DNA of 64,000 nucleotides from Glossina fuscipes (Eukaryota; Arthropoda; Insecta; Diptera; Glossinidae): contig NW_023998651.1 of NCBI RefSeq assembly GCF_014805625.2, forward strand, positions 454,260-518,259, given 5' to 3'. The number at the start of each line of letters is the position of its first letter. The stretch's first letter is position 1. A program made the position numbers and the translations under genes. This document shows positions 1 through 11,262 of the stretch, in pieces. The notes under the pieces are model-generated. The model saw nothing but the letters and a program-made list of their open reading frames with translations. It was not told where the DNA came from and did no database searches.

Positions 1-59
1 CTTTTTCTTCCTACGTTTGGTTTATACCTATAATTTGATAGGGAATTACGAGAAGGCAT

Positions 60-175
60 CTTAACATCATTATTACCCATCACAACATCATTATCTGCGT
101 CAACCTCAACATTAACATTATCAAAATTATTTACATCATTATGGTCATTATCATGAAATCGTCATCATCATCACA
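60..175. repeat. Imperfect ATC/CATTAT-rich simple repeat
   Basis: The stretch is dominated by degenerate CATCATTAT and ATTATCATC units. It looks like a decayed trinucleotide-type microsatellite. Neither strand gives a convincing protein. Confidence 0.5.
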
Positions 176-418
176 ACCGTTGTTATTGTTATGATTTTCT
201 ATCGAATCTTTCCTAAATGATGGCGTCAGCGGTGTAGAATTTTTATTATCAAATTTTTTAATTACCCTTTTCAAAGGTTTTGTTATAGGCTGAAATGTGT
301 CTTCCTTCTCTATTTAATTCAATTTAATATTTCTTAGCTTCGCTTTCAAGACTTCTGTTGTCTTTATAATATCTTTTAACAATTTATTACTCATTTTTTG
401 TTATGCTTCGCGTTTGTA

Positions 419-484
419 ATCTGCTCTATGTTCGATAGTGATCAGCTTTAGATCTGATAGTGATCTGCTTTATATCTGATCTGA
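419..484. repeat. 22-bp tandem repeat, three diverged units
   Basis: Three consecutive units begin ATCTGCTCTATG, ATCAGCTTTAGA and ATCTGCTTTATA, each about 22 bp and mostly ending in GATAGTG. It is a small minisatellite just upstream of the Polinton-like fragment, with no known function. Confidence 0.55.
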
Positions 485-741
485 CTTACAACTGTATGAG
501 GGGAAAGAAAAAACGAAAAATTAAGAAGAGTTAAAAAAAATGGGGAAAAAGCAAAGAAGAAGAAAAAGTGGAACGTACGGTAAAAAAAGCTATCATTAAC
601 TGCTGTTAAGAAGAGTTCAAGGATCTTGAAAAAACCCAAACCAAATACTATCACGGATGCTGTAAAAATAGCTCAAATGCAATGCATTCAAAATTAAGGA
701 TGAACAATAAGTGTGGCGCTGCTATATAGAGAGTTATCCCT

Positions 742-983
742 ATGCCAAAACTAGTTGGATTCCTTCCTTTAGTTCCTATTATAACAACATTGTCAGCACT
801 TGGAGCTTGGCTACTGGTGGATCAGTTTTTGTTAAAACAGTAAATGGTATAAAAAATGGAAAAAAACAATTAGCATAAACTACTTCTCGTAATAGACATA
901 TTGCTATAAGGAGAGGTTTATATCTTAAACCTTATAGAAAGGTATATGGACTTTATCACAGACCAGCTCCAAAAAACTTTTAA
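742..983 (+). pseudogene. Polinton-type small hydrophobic/GLYLKPY protein, frameshifted
   Basis: The first frame starts at 742 with MPKLVGFLPLVPII and runs through a hydrophobic Leu/Ile segment. It then shifts frame near 810 into a stretch with KTVNGIKN, a stop at about 874-876, and later GRGLYLKPYRK. From memory, a short protein with this hydrophobic start and a GLYL(K/R)PY motif sits next to the adenain-like protease in many invertebrate Polinton-related elements. The next gene downstream here is that protease, overlapping the end of this frame. At least one frameshift and one stop show it is dead. The virion-protein role is inferred from element context. Confidence 0.5.
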
Positions 984-1320
984 ACAATCTACCAAATCGA
1001 CAGGTAGCAGATATCGACTTGAGTATGGTAAACAACTCAAACCTTTTAGAGGTGTTTTAATGCGTGATTCTTTACCTAAGAAACCATTAGCACAAGTATG
1101 TGGTATTGTTAATCTAGATAATTCAAACGGAACACATTGGGAAGCCTACTATAAAAAGTACAACTATAAAGATTATTTTGATAGTTTTGGAAACCTACAA
1201 CCACCGAGTGAAATAATTTATTACTTAAAATCACCCATCCGATACAATTATAATTGAAAACGAAAATTTAACACTTTTAATTGTGGTCATTTGTGCTTAA
1301 ACTTCCTATTCAATAAATAA
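946..1320 (+). pseudogene. Adenain-like (C5-type) cysteine protease of a Polinton/Maverick, one in-frame stop
   Basis: The open part runs 946-1257 (103 codons). It has a PFRGVLMRD segment, then NGTHWEAYY, whose GTHW carries the catalytic His, and YFDSFG, which fits the Asp/Glu position of the adenovirus-type maturation protease fold. A TGA at 1255-1257 interrupts it. The same frame continues to a TAA at 1318-1320 and contains NCGHLCL, the expected catalytic Cys block. The full triad is therefore still legible and one nonsense codon separates His/Asp from Cys. In Polintons such proteases are thought to mature capsid proteins. No polymerase, integrase or packaging ATPase is visible nearby, so this is an isolated fragment. 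The ATG at 946 is in frame, but the true start is uncertain because the upstream pseudogene overlaps. Confidence 0.65.
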
Positions 1321-1421
1321 GTAAAATTTGGGATAAAAAAAAAAAATGTCGTATCAAATCTGGGGGAACAGATAATGCGAGATTGGGACTTGCTTCTAAA
1401 TTTCGTATTTAATTTCAGATT

Positions 1422-1471
1422 AAGGGTGCTAGACGCCCTTAGCTCTTTTGCTCAATGTGAGGTTGAGCTAA
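1422..1471. other. Two adjacent hairpins downstream of the protease remnant
   Basis: At 1422-1440, AAGGGTG and CGCCCTT can pair around a CTAGA loop. At 1439-1471, TTAGCTC and GAGCTAA can pair; GCTCAA/TTGAGC is an alternative inner stem. They lie about 100 bp past the protease frame. They could be a transcript 3'-end structure of the element, or chance. Confidence 0.35.
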
Positions 1472-1499
1472 AAATACGTAGTGATAATGTATCATATCT

Positions 1500-4400
1500 C
1501 TATGAATCCGTAAATTGTTCATGTTTAAATTAATAAATAATATATGAATTTTTTTTAAAAATTAAGCAAACAAAATGGTCTTTTTATATATTTTTTTTGG
1601 TTGTTTTCTATCACAATCAAACTACAGGTTCTTTGAAAATATGTATATATATATGTGTGTACATCGTATATATTAACAAAAAAGCAATATATATATATAT
1701 ATATATATATAATTTTTTTTAAAGAATGAAGTAAAAAAATTATCTCTTAATTTATTTTCGTTTATCAAAATTGATCCGGTCTCTATTAAGAAATTTTTTT
1801 ACCGTAGACACCTTAAATAATAAAATAAGTTCAAAATCGTAGAGAATTATTCTACAATTAAAAAAATATTAAATATTGTAATCTGGAGTGACGAAAAAAT
1901 AATTAACTACAAGAAAACAATAACAATATTAATATACACTTGCACAATGTAAAACAACTGAAAGAAAAAAGCGATAGTGTTCTTTATCACTAAAAAGGAA
2001 AAGTGCTGATATGAATGCGAATATACAACCCACACATACAACACACAAGAATGTTCAGTTTTAGCTAAAAAGTTTTTGCACAAATCAGTTTCGACGATAA
2101 CAAACTTCCCACGCTATAGGGTATACAATGTTTTTAAATGGTTTGCAGCACAATAAACTTTCTATGCTGTAGGGTTTATACAATTTTCTTCTTTATTTTG
2201 CTTTTTCTAAACTTTCAATTGTCAACGGTTTTTGCGGGAGAAGGGTGATCTTATGATAATCTGTAATTAAAAAGACATGTAATTAAGAGACAAGGACAAA
2301 CCAGACTGACTGCTTGGGGTCTACAGGTAGACAAATGTGCGGACGGACTTGTTCAGTAAGGAAGCAAAACGCTTCTTTACAAGTTGTATTGTGTAATATT
2401 TATTAGAAAAACAATCCTGTAGTCGGTGACAGTGTTAATCTCACTCGTTGGGCAATGAATGACGTTTAGAGGATAATAGGAGAGAAGAAAAATTTAACGA
2501 GAGTAGAGATTATAGTGTGAAAGGTTTTGTGAGGATTAGGAGGAAAAAAATATTAATGCTCGATCAATTTGCGAGTGGTTATTAATTTGAAAGATTGAAT
2601 TGAACAAAAACTTTAAAAGAAAAAAATGAAGTAAAGAAAGTGCTACAGTGCTTGGACAGTTATGAGTTACAATTGAACAGATATTTTTTGCAATCTGTTG
2701 GAAATCTGTGTAATTTAAAGATATGCATGGTAGATAAAAGTGACATCAACAATGAATCATAAACTCGCAAGGGATTTTTCTTAATTGTGCTCATAAGAGA
2801 AATGTACAGCAATGTCGAGTTAAGGTTTTTTTTTTAATAGAGACAAATTGAAATTATTAAATACTAAAAAGTGAACTGAAGAACAAACTATTAAAAATTT
2901 GGATATTTTTTATTAACATTTTCTTTAAAAAACAAAAGTTTTTATTAAAAACTACTTTACTTAATTTTCCTTTATAGTTAAATAATAAATCACTTATTTA
3001 CTCACTCAATAAAATTGTTTAAAAATTTACAACGAAAAAACAGCCCTTTTTGCAATTTTCTTTCGCAGCTAACTCAAAATTTTTTTATCAGTAAGTTTCC
3101 TTTTTGCTTGATAATTTGTTGTTTTAATGTTTTGTTTTAACAGCTGTTTGCAAGTAAACAATTTTGCTTTTATCTCAATTTGCAACTGTTTTCCCTTATA
3201 AATGCAACTCTAAACAACCAATACTAACTCATAACTTCAAACATTAATACCAAAATGTAAGCTCTTTTGCTTCCGTGTAATTTAATAAATATGGGAGAGT
3301 GTATTTTTAACAAATGTTGTGCTTACGTGATCCCAAAAAACCGTTAGGCATCAATCAATGCTGAATGTTATCACATACGCGATGCAAACGCAAACATACG
3401 CTGACTTTCAGATAAGTGATCATCCCCCTGTTATTTTTCGGATGTTGACAACTAATTATACACAAACAATATGTTCTCCCTTTCTTTCTGGTTTTTTATT
3501 TACATATGGATGATAGCAAAGAAATGACCGGAAATTCTCACACTTTCAGGATAAAAACGTTTATAAGTTACCGGTTCGGTTACTATACTTAATGAAACTA
3601 AGAGGGGTGTACAGAATCGTTTTGCTTTCTTACTGAAATCTTTGCTACTCGCGAGAGAACTTCTTTGTTTTCTTTTAGTTACAATAATACTTTATTTTGC
3701 AATATATACCTTTTTGTTAACATGTATGACTTTACTATTCCTATGCTTAGATGCATATGTTTATTATTTCTATTTCTAATGCTTATATACCTATCTTTAA
3801 TCTTTGCTAATTCATTCAACTATATAGACACGTGCATTGTTTTATGATAGTATTCTTAATATCCTTATGCCTCTTATGTTGTATTATATTGTATGTATTG
3901 TTATGCTTAGAAACATGCCCTGTATTTCTTTTCATAATGTATGTTTAAATATATTGCTTGGCTAATTAAACAATTTCGTATTTAAGCAAATATAGTATTA
4001 GTGGAGTCCAGAAATAAAACCCAACAAAATAAATTCGAAATTTGATATAAAAACTTAAAAAATCTATTTGCGTTTCAAATTGGCGATCCTGCCAGGAGCT
4101 GAAGTGCATTTTGTGACTGTGTTCAGAAAAGGACACAATTCGAGAAAAAATTCCTTTAAATAAAAGACAATATTTTAAAAAAATTTATCTAAAACCTGCA
4201 GCGTCAAAAAAGAGAAAAGGCTGTGCTCACAATAAAAAACAATGTAATTTAAAGGTCCAAGCGTTTTCTGAAAATTTTTCAAATTGATTTGGTAGCTTTG
4301 AACTATATTAGACTAAAGAAAGTAATCTGTATATTAAGATTTTAATATAAATAAGAGCGATAATATAACTTTTTTTTTTAACTTTAAGGAAATCATTTGT

Positions 4401-5380
4401 CAATATAGTTCCGAAAGCCAACTGCTAAAAATTTTCCGGATTTTTTGTGTCAAAAAGTTTTTAGGGATATTAGCAAAAGTCAAATTAGAAACGAACAAAA
4501 ACAAAACAAACAAACAAAAAAAAGAAAAAATTAAAACAAAATAAAGTAAATATTGATTAACAATATAAATAAAAGGACTCATGGTTAATTGTTAAAAACA
4601 TTGAAATAGTCGTTCAAATCTGTTAAATAAAATAAGATTGGCAATTGCTATATGGAGACACTTAAAAGGAAAGAAATTCCAACGTAACGATTTCGACATA
4701 ACGATATAAAGTAACGATTTCAAAATACATTTAACAAGATAAGCTCGAACACAAAAGAAGCAAACGAAAGAGATAACTTTTTTTATGTGATTGTTAAACA
4801 AATGAAAAACGGAATATATTTGTCTACCAAACATTTGCCAAATTTATAATTTCGTACATTGAAATGAAGTGTAAAAAATTATCAAAAAAACAAAGATACA
4901 CTTTAAAACAAACTACTGTTTATATATACTTAATAATATATAAATAAAAATAATCAATAAAATATACTTAAAAATTGTGCAAAAGAAGAAAAATAATAAA
5001 ATAGGTGTATAGACTTTGTGTCTATGTGTGCTCGCATCTTCAGAAACTAAAAACGTTGAGAAACTTTTTGAGAAATTCACATAGTTATGCGTGAAACTAC
5101 ATAGAAAAAGAGAGACAATGTCGTGAAAGATGCCTGTAAATTGAAGATTAAAAATAAAGAAGGAAAATCGTATTCAGGGCCAAACAACCGTTACTCAGAA
5201 TCTATATAAACAAATAAGCCAGTCAGCCAGTCGAAAATCTTCCTCAACAACCATTAGATTCGGAGAAACAGAGCAGTTAAGTTTTCTTTTTTTTTTGTGT
5301 TTTGAAATTCAAAAAAAGATGTTTGAACATTTGAAATAGAAAAACACAAAAGTTAATTTTCAAAATTTTCATTTACCTTT
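1500..5380. other. No gene recognised; A+T-rich intergenic DNA
   Basis: About 3.9 kb of A+T-rich sequence with many A and T runs and an (AT)n tract at about 1686-1712. The short open frames (for example 3665-3847, 4400-4834) are low-complexity, rich in Phe, Leu and Ile, and look like chance openings. Confidence 0.6.
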
Positions 5381-5382
5381 CT

Positions 5383-5660
5383 TTATACCTATCACCGTAG
5401 GATGAGTGGTATATTCATTTCATCAAAATGTTTGCAACGGCCAGAAGGAAGCGTCAGAGACACCGCAAAGTATATATATTCTTGATCACCATCAAATCCC
5501 AAATCAATTTAAGCATGCCAATCTGTTCGTCTGCGTTGTGAACATCCTTCTTGCCGTAAAAATGCTGTCGACTTTAAATTTGGCAGAAACAGTGGAAGTT
5601 CCTGCACGCATATTGTTGGCATTAAAAGTGGGCCAAATCTCTGTGTTTCAAAGGGAATGA
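5383..5660 (+). repeat. Dispersed fly repeat (AGTATATATATTCTTGATC type)
   Basis: The segment contains, in order, a TTATACC..ACC..AGGAT opening, GGTATATTCATTTC, GTTTGCAAC, AAAGTATATATATTCTTGATC split by small changes, and TCTGTTCGTCTG. From memory this order of blocks matches a repeat scattered through many brachyceran fly genomes, often followed by TGTCCGTCTGTC runs. The 84-codon frame inside it has no family resemblance. No edges or target duplication were found. Confidence 0.45.
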
Positions 5661-6109
5661 AAAATTAGTTTTTTACTGATTACTCATAAACTATAGCGGA
5701 TAAATATACAAAATTTTCTAATCATATTCTATGGGCAATGATGCAGCATTCATGCACACGCCTACCCAATATAATAGTGTACCAATTTTAATTATTTTTT
5801 CAACAATTTTATAACACGCAAAAAAAAAACTTTAAAAAATCCATAAAGTATACAAATTCTTGCCCATTCTTGTTTGCGACAGATTTAGTATTTGTGGTAA
5901 ATGTTCTCCCGTTAGCGAAAACGAAGATATCGCGTACAACTTCGCAAAAGGATTTGGGATTGACCGAAACTTTTTAAAGAACACGCTTACAATGGCCACA
6001 TGCCACTGCAATGAAAACTTTTACTTTGAAAATAGAAGAAATCAAACTTACACCTTTGCCAAGAGTAACCCAGCAATAAAAAACTAGTTGTTACCATTAG
6101 AACGGTGAC
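5661..6109. other. No gene recognised
   Basis: A+T-rich spacer with a 75-codon open frame at 5860-6087 that resembles nothing I know. It precedes the gypsy protease remnant and might be part of the same decayed element. Confidence 0.4.
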
Positions 6110-6542
6110 TGGAAATGGGGGCTTGAATCCCGCCGCCTATTTATATTTGATAGGACAAACAAATTGAAGTTTTTAACAAAGAAAGGTGCAGAGATCTCTG
6201 TTCTCCTCTCTCCAAAATTTCAATGTTTCAAAAAACCTTCAGATTGTATATTGACGGCAGCTAATGGATCTACAATCAACACATTTGGTAAAAATTTTAA
6301 CTATGAAATTAAATTTGGGGCGGGAGTTTCCTTTCAAATTTTTAGTCACAAATGTGTCTTCACCAATAATAGGTGCTGATTTCTTGAATAAATATATTTC
6401 ACTGCTTAATACTAAGCGTAAACGATTGATACGTCCTTTGACCAGCCAGTCCGTTGATGCAATAACACTTATTTGCAATGTTCCGCTACCTAAATTATTT
6501 TCTTTAGAAAATAAGTATATTAGATTATTGAAAACCAGTTAA
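6110..6542 (+). pseudogene. Ty3/gypsy aspartic protease remnant with frameshift
   Basis: Frame one (from 6110) reads SRRLFIFDRTNKLKFL, then KKGAEISVL where the retroviral-type DTGAE active site is expected, then AANGSTINTFGKNF. The frame shifts near 6300 into REFPFKFLVTNVSSPIIGADFL and ends with a linker containing LTSQS. This order (flap region, then hydrophobic strand plus GADFL) is the insect Ty3/gypsy protease. The catalytic Asp-Thr is replaced by Lys-Lys, so it would be inactive even without the frameshift. It continues to a stop after KTS at 6540-6542. No RT follows before the LTR at 6692. Confidence 0.7.
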
Positions 6543-6691
6543 ACATTCAACTATTTAAAAATTAACTACTAAAGGGGTTCTTTCGTTTTGTGAAGCCAGA
6601 GGGTTTGATCCTATCATATATAAAGCCACTAAAATGAAATTGGGTTTTTTGGCGATTGGCGTCCTTGTGGGGATCTTAGGCATTGAAACGG

Positions 6692-7537
6692 TGTCACGAT
6701 ACCCGATCGGTTAATAATTCAGTTTGTATATAGGAACAAGTGTGTGTTTAGGTATAAGAATATGAACGTATATATGAGAGAAATGGACTAAGCAGTGAAC
6801 GTGAGCATGTAAAAGTATATACATTTCGATAATTCAGTGTACATTTTTATAAGGAAATATTTATTTTATTTTTATTTATTAATTTTATATAATAATAAGT
6901 TTATATATTTATAAACTTTTATATTTGTATATATATAAACTTATATATATATATGTATATAAACTTATATATATATATATATGTATACAATATTTTATAT
7001 ATATATGTGTGTATATACTTTTATACTTATAAACTTCTATATGTACATAATCTTTTTGTCAGACATATCCTGTACCCTGTGTATATGTATATATACATAA
7101 AGTTTTCGTTTGAAAATATAATGTTTTTATTCCAGATTTATAAAACCACAAAATTATATGTTTATAACGAGCAAAATGCGTATTTATAAACTGCGAGGAC
7201 CCCAATTCGCGCGCTGTTTTGGCCTCACGCATTCTCCGCCTCTGATGAGGGGAAGGGAGTGCTAGGTTAAGATAAGATAGGAATAGCATAAGAATCGAAT
7301 AGGATAGTATAAGCTGGTTTTAGTTAAGTTAGTCGTGTTTGAGAGTGGAGAGTAGACTCTCGAGTGAAGAAATTGGGCATAGACTGGCAGTTTTAATTAA
7401 GTTAATTATAAAATAAAGTGAAGAAATAACTATAGAATAAAGTGGAGAACTGAAGAGTCGCTGTGAATACATATTTCTTGTGTTTCCTTCCCTGGGCCGC
7501 TGAGCTGCTGCAGGGAATGGGTCGAAACTTCCTCTCA
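6692..7537 (+). mobile_element. LTR of a tRNA-Lys-primed LTR retrotransposon
   Basis: The proposed LTR begins TGTCACGATACCC and ends CCTCTCA, followed by two bases and a primer-binding site, which is the usual arrangement at the end of a 5' LTR. It is about 846 bp. Inside lies a TA/ATAT-rich stretch (about 6880-7110), then a GC-richer stretch (7195-7260), then AAATAAAGTG near 7414 and 7437 as possible polyadenylation signals. The 5' edge is the weaker one, placed at the TGT after GAAACGG. No second LTR or target duplication was seen. The protease remnant upstream may be a different element. Confidence 0.5.
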
Positions 7538-7539
7538 AG

Positions 7540-7557
7540 TGACGCCCGAACAGGGAC
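7540..7557 (+). other. Primer-binding site, tRNA-Lys
   Basis: TGACGCCCGAACAGGGAC matches the complement of the 3' end of animal tRNA-Lys(UUU), TGGCGCCCGAACAGGGAC, at 17 of 18 positions. Its place two bases after a CA terminus supports the LTR call. Confidence 0.65.
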
Positions 7558-9060
7558 TCTTCATATTCCAAAACGGGAGTGAAGTTCAGTGGAAAAAAAA
7601 GAGACACAAAAGAACAGTCGATATCACCATTAAACAAAAATAAAGTTTTCATTCTAAAGCATGCAAAAGAAACAACAAACAGCATTGGACAAACCAAAGA
7701 AAATATACTAAGGAAAAAAAACAATAGCAAAACAAAAAACGTGTCCCTGAACAGTAAAATAGCAAAACAAAAATTTATTGTTTAATTTGTGACTATATAT
7801 TTAAGCAAAAAAAAAAAGAAAAAAAAGGAAAATTCATTTATGAAGCTATTGAAAAAAAAAGCCGAAAAGAAAATGATCGTGCGAAAGATTTTCAAGCATC
7901 AGACACATAAAGCTTCTAAATCCCGTTGTGAATACACTTGAACAAAAAAGAAAACCCAAAAACAAAACAAACAACACGCAATTCATCGAAATAAGGGATG
8001 AATGCACTTTGCATAAATTGCATGCAAAGGCATCCACACACACAACATCGGGTAGAACAAGCAAACAAGCACAGAAGCTGAAAAACATACGAAAAATGAA
8101 CACGCAACAACAACGCTGGACAATCAATGACCCATCAGAGCCTATGCTAAATCAAATACCGCGCAAAGCAAAGTGCTCTTCCCATTTTCAACAAAAGGGA
8201 ATTCTTTTTAAGAAACGATATAAAGGGAAACACCAGATAACGACTTTTAGCCGCTTTAGCGAAAATTCAAGTCAATGCAATTCAATTAGTTTCAACAAAG
8301 CCATTTCACAAGTACACAAAGCAGTTGTAAGAAGAAATTAAGTGCAAAAAAAAAAAAAATATATATATCAAAGAAAAAAAAAGAAGAAAATTGGAACTAC
8401 TTTGGAAAAAATTGGAACTAGTGATTCTATTAAAATGGATAAGAAATATCAAAACGGGTGGAATAAAAAGAACTTGCTTGCAGCACCAGTGCGGCTAAAC
8501 GAGAATTAAAACAAAAAAGGAAAAAGCCGAGAGAGACATTCCAAAGTTCAGATTATTAATAATAAAAAAAAAAAAAAGTACAAAACAAAGCAGAAACTAA
8601 ACAATCAGAAATATTCCTATCCACAACTACAAAAAAAAAGGGAGAGAATCCAGACAATTTCATTTGAATGACCTACAAAGCAAGCAAAAGAAAAGAATAA
8701 ACAGTGACTATCTACTAACACCAGCAACAACTATAAAAGGAGGAAAACAAACCAAGCGGATAAAACAAAAATTGCCATTTACCACTGTAAAGTCAAAGTG
8801 CTTTTATTTCGAATTTATTTATTAACGTGTCCGAAGTGGACACTAAACAAATAAAGATGAAATCGTCTTATACGATCTATTCAAATAGTAAAAAGGCCAA
8901 AAGCCTAATTGGTTGGCAGGATTCAAACAAACGTTTCGTCAGCTCGTACCAAGTTTTTATGTTTGGTTCTTCCAACACATGTAACTGGAAGAAACCACAA
9001 AAAGGGAATAGATAACGATCAATATAATCTCAGATAGTACAAAGACAACTTTATTGCTAA
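7558..9060 (+). other. A-rich 5' leader after the LTR; no gag recognised
   Basis: Very A-rich sequence with repeated poly(A) tracts and CAAA/GAAA words. The longest plus-strand frame (7928-8341, 137 codons) is Lys/Gln/Asn/Ser-rich with no zinc knuckle or capsid motif, so I do not call it gag. A 62-codon frame at 8827-9015 is also unrecognised. A long A-rich untranslated leader between primer site and gag is common in fly LTR elements. I infer that is what this is, with the coding part lost. Confidence 0.45.
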
Positions 9061-9531
9061 AAAATGTGACTTATAAATTACAATTCTTATAAACTAACTC
9101 AGAATTATTACGCTATAAATAAAGTCATAAAAATGATGCACTTGCATTTTTTCCGTTAATTTACTTGCAGCAATATGAACAGCTAGAAGTGTGCCACAAA
9201 AATGCAATATAAGCAAATTAATATAAACAACGACGACACACTTCAAGGTGTAGATTATTTAACAAGCGATATTATTATCTGTGGTCAGTTATACGAAACA
9301 GACAAATATAAAGGTGACTGCGCAAATGCAAGTGCATGAGCAATATTATGTTAATGATTGCACATTCAAGTTTGGTTGAATGTGCGAAGCAAGAGTAACT
9401 ATCAAGCGAAAATATACAGTCAAATTAAACTAAATAGATTATAAGTAATATAGAATATTTTTATTTAAACTAAACAAAAACAATAAATGAAACATATACT
9501 AAGGTTTTTTCTCTTCCGGGTGCCCGCATAA

Positions 9532-9876
9532 AATAAAAAAAAAAAAGAAGAAGGAATACGCCCAACAGCAACAACGGCAACAATAACAGCAGCAACACCA
9601 TCATCATTTTCTACATCATTCTGTTCATCAACAACAGCCACAACTGCAACAGCAAGTACAGTTGCAGGCAGGTTCGGTGCACTTAAGCCACCCGACAACT
9701 ACCACCCAACCTTCAACGCGTTCCCACCCCCACCCGCAGCAACAACAACAACAACTTCATTAACATCTGCGACAACACCAACAACAGTGTGTGAGTTCAG
9801 GTCAATTAGCAAACGACGTGTGCATTTAGAAGATAAGCTTCAATTTTCGAAGGGTGTGATGATAAATTCGAATTGA
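9532..9876 (+). CDS. Open Thr/Ala/Pro-rich frame with opa-type CAA/CAG repeats; possible orphan exon
   Basis: The frame is open from just after a TAA at 9529-9531 to a TGA at 9874-9876, with no usable early ATG. It encodes Thr/Ala/Ser-rich runs, the block RFGALKPPDNYHPTFNAF, a Pro4 run and another Thr run. Such composition, built on CAA/CAG/ACA repeats, is common in fly regulatory proteins, but also arises from simple repeats. GTGAGT at 9791-9796 is a good 5' splice-site match and could end an exon there. I do not recognise the protein. It could equally be part of the retrotransposon leader. Confidence 0.25.
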   Translation, partial: NKKKKEEGIRPTATTATITAATPSSFSTSFCSSTTATTATASTVAGRFGALKPPDNYHPTFNAFPPPPAATTTTTSLTSATTPTTVCEFRSISKRRVHLEDKLQFSKGVMINSN

Positions 9877-10026
9877 AATAGTAAAGAAACCTACCATTTC
9901 TGTTAACATACATCTGTTAACGACTTAACAGAACTCATGTTAAACAATTACAATTGAGATATAGTTGGTTTGAAAGCCTAGTCCGTCCATATTAAAAAAA
10001 AGAAAATATTTTTGTGGACATTTTAT

Positions 10027-10310
10027 GAATCCATATAAAACTACCTTTCAAACAAACTAAACAAATTCAAATTCTGCTCATGGGAACTATTTTTAACGGT
10101 ATTTGAAATTTGGTATGTTAGCGAAAAATGGATATGGAAGAACACCCAAATTTGGCACTCTAGTGCGGCCAAACTAGAAAATGTCGCCTACATTCACCTA
10201 TAGCACGTGAATCTATATAAAAGTACCTATCGAATGGGCAAAAAAATTCACACTTTGTTTTCAGGAACTATTTTTACCGATTTTTTGAAATTGTACAACT
10301 AACAAGATAA
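10027..10310. repeat. Diverged tandem duplication, period about 181 bp
   Basis: GAATC(C/T)ATATAAAA at 10027 and 10209 each begins a block that continues with TACCT(T/A)TC and GGAACTATTTTTA(A/C)CG, then TTTGAAATT. The two blocks are offset by 181-182 bp and clearly homologous but diverged. It may be two monomers of a satellite or a dispersed-repeat dimer. Confidence 0.5.
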
Positions 10311-10529
10311 CGCGTGTCGCATTAACAGAAAAAAACAAATTTAACTTCTTAACAGTTTCAAATTCGTTTTTTTCTCTAGATGACGTCTCGTTACAGGACA
10401 CACAATGACCCGTTGGGAGATCGAAACGAATCTCGAGCTTAGAAATACAGAGGATATAATTCCTAGCAGGTGTAAATTTCAAATTTTTCATTGCACATAC
10501 GCGTTTGTAAAATTGCATTTGGTTTCTAA

Positions 10530-11262
10530 TTATTATTATTAGAATTATTATTATAATTTTAGACTAATGAAATAAATTCTTAGACTAAAAAAAAAAAGAC
10601 ATTGAGCACTAGGCTATCAGCTCTAATATAAATAAATGTTCATTAGAAAATGAGCTTAGTAGTATTAATAAAGTAATATATAGAATTTATATTCGGTTCT
10701 GAAGCTGATTTTAGAATGTCCAAACTGCAGATTGGGGAGGAAGACTTCTTCAAGATCCATTGGTGAGTTGCGATAGTATGACCAAGGCGAATTCTCGAAT
10801 ATGTTTAGATCTTGGTTTTCTCAACGTTTGTTGGATATAAAGGTGGATTTAATTGAGGGTTAATGAAAGAGTAGTGTTGATGGTATTGTAAATTTCCTTT
10901 TGCAGTTTTCACTTTAACTTTTCTACCAATGTATCTTTGAAGATCCAACTTTTCCATGAGATCGTCCATAAATAGAGGAGCAGAAGCAGCATACATTGCC
11001 GCTCGATCAGCCTGCTCATTTCCCAATAAACCGATGTGACTTGGTACCCATAACATTTTAATTCTTCCGTCGGGTGTAGTAATTATATTCCTTAATTTGT
11101 GGATGGTGCTCCATCTCGAAGTCGAAGAGTTCCGAATAGCTTGTAACACAGACAAACTGTCGGTAACAATGACGGTTTTGAGTTTGCTTTCATGAGCAAG
11201 GTTCGCAGCGTGAAGGATAGCTCTTGCTTCGGTTGTGAACGTTGAAGTACTTTCGTGAAAAA
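10530..11262 (-). mobile_element. 5'-truncated I-clade non-LTR retrotransposon with 10-bp target duplication
   Basis: The element runs from a truncated 5' end near 11262 to a 3' end in a (TTA)n/(TAA)n tail at about 10530-10557. TGGTTTCTAA is present perfectly on both sides (10520-10529 and 11263-11272), which is the expected target duplication for target-primed insertion. Coding content is the RNase H domain. A related plus-strand copy at 57.3-58.7 kb shares the coding part and the TAA-type tail. The 3' untranslated part (about 10560-10800) matches that copy in antisense. Confidence 0.8.
10805..11250 (-). pseudogene. RNase H domain fragment (I-clade ORF2 C-terminus)
   Basis: Read on the minus strand it gives TTEARA-type sequence (Glu of the active site), TDSLSVLQAI (Asp), and LWVPSHIGLLGNEQADRAA (the conserved WVPSH..GNE.AD block). 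This is the RNase H that I-clade elements carry after the RT. The segment from 10805 to 11155 is one open frame, and the homologous frame extends to about 11250 where the copy is 5'-truncated. It cannot make a working ORF2 because EN and RT are absent. Confidence 0.8.

Noticed and set aside
3190..3240. TTATAAATG followed by a CAACTC start region as a promoter
   Set aside because: TATA-like words are frequent in this A+T-rich stretch and no downstream gene was found.
7928..8341. 137-codon Lys-rich frame as gag of the tRNA-Lys element
   Set aside because: It is low-complexity in an A-rich leader, with no capsid or zinc-knuckle motif.
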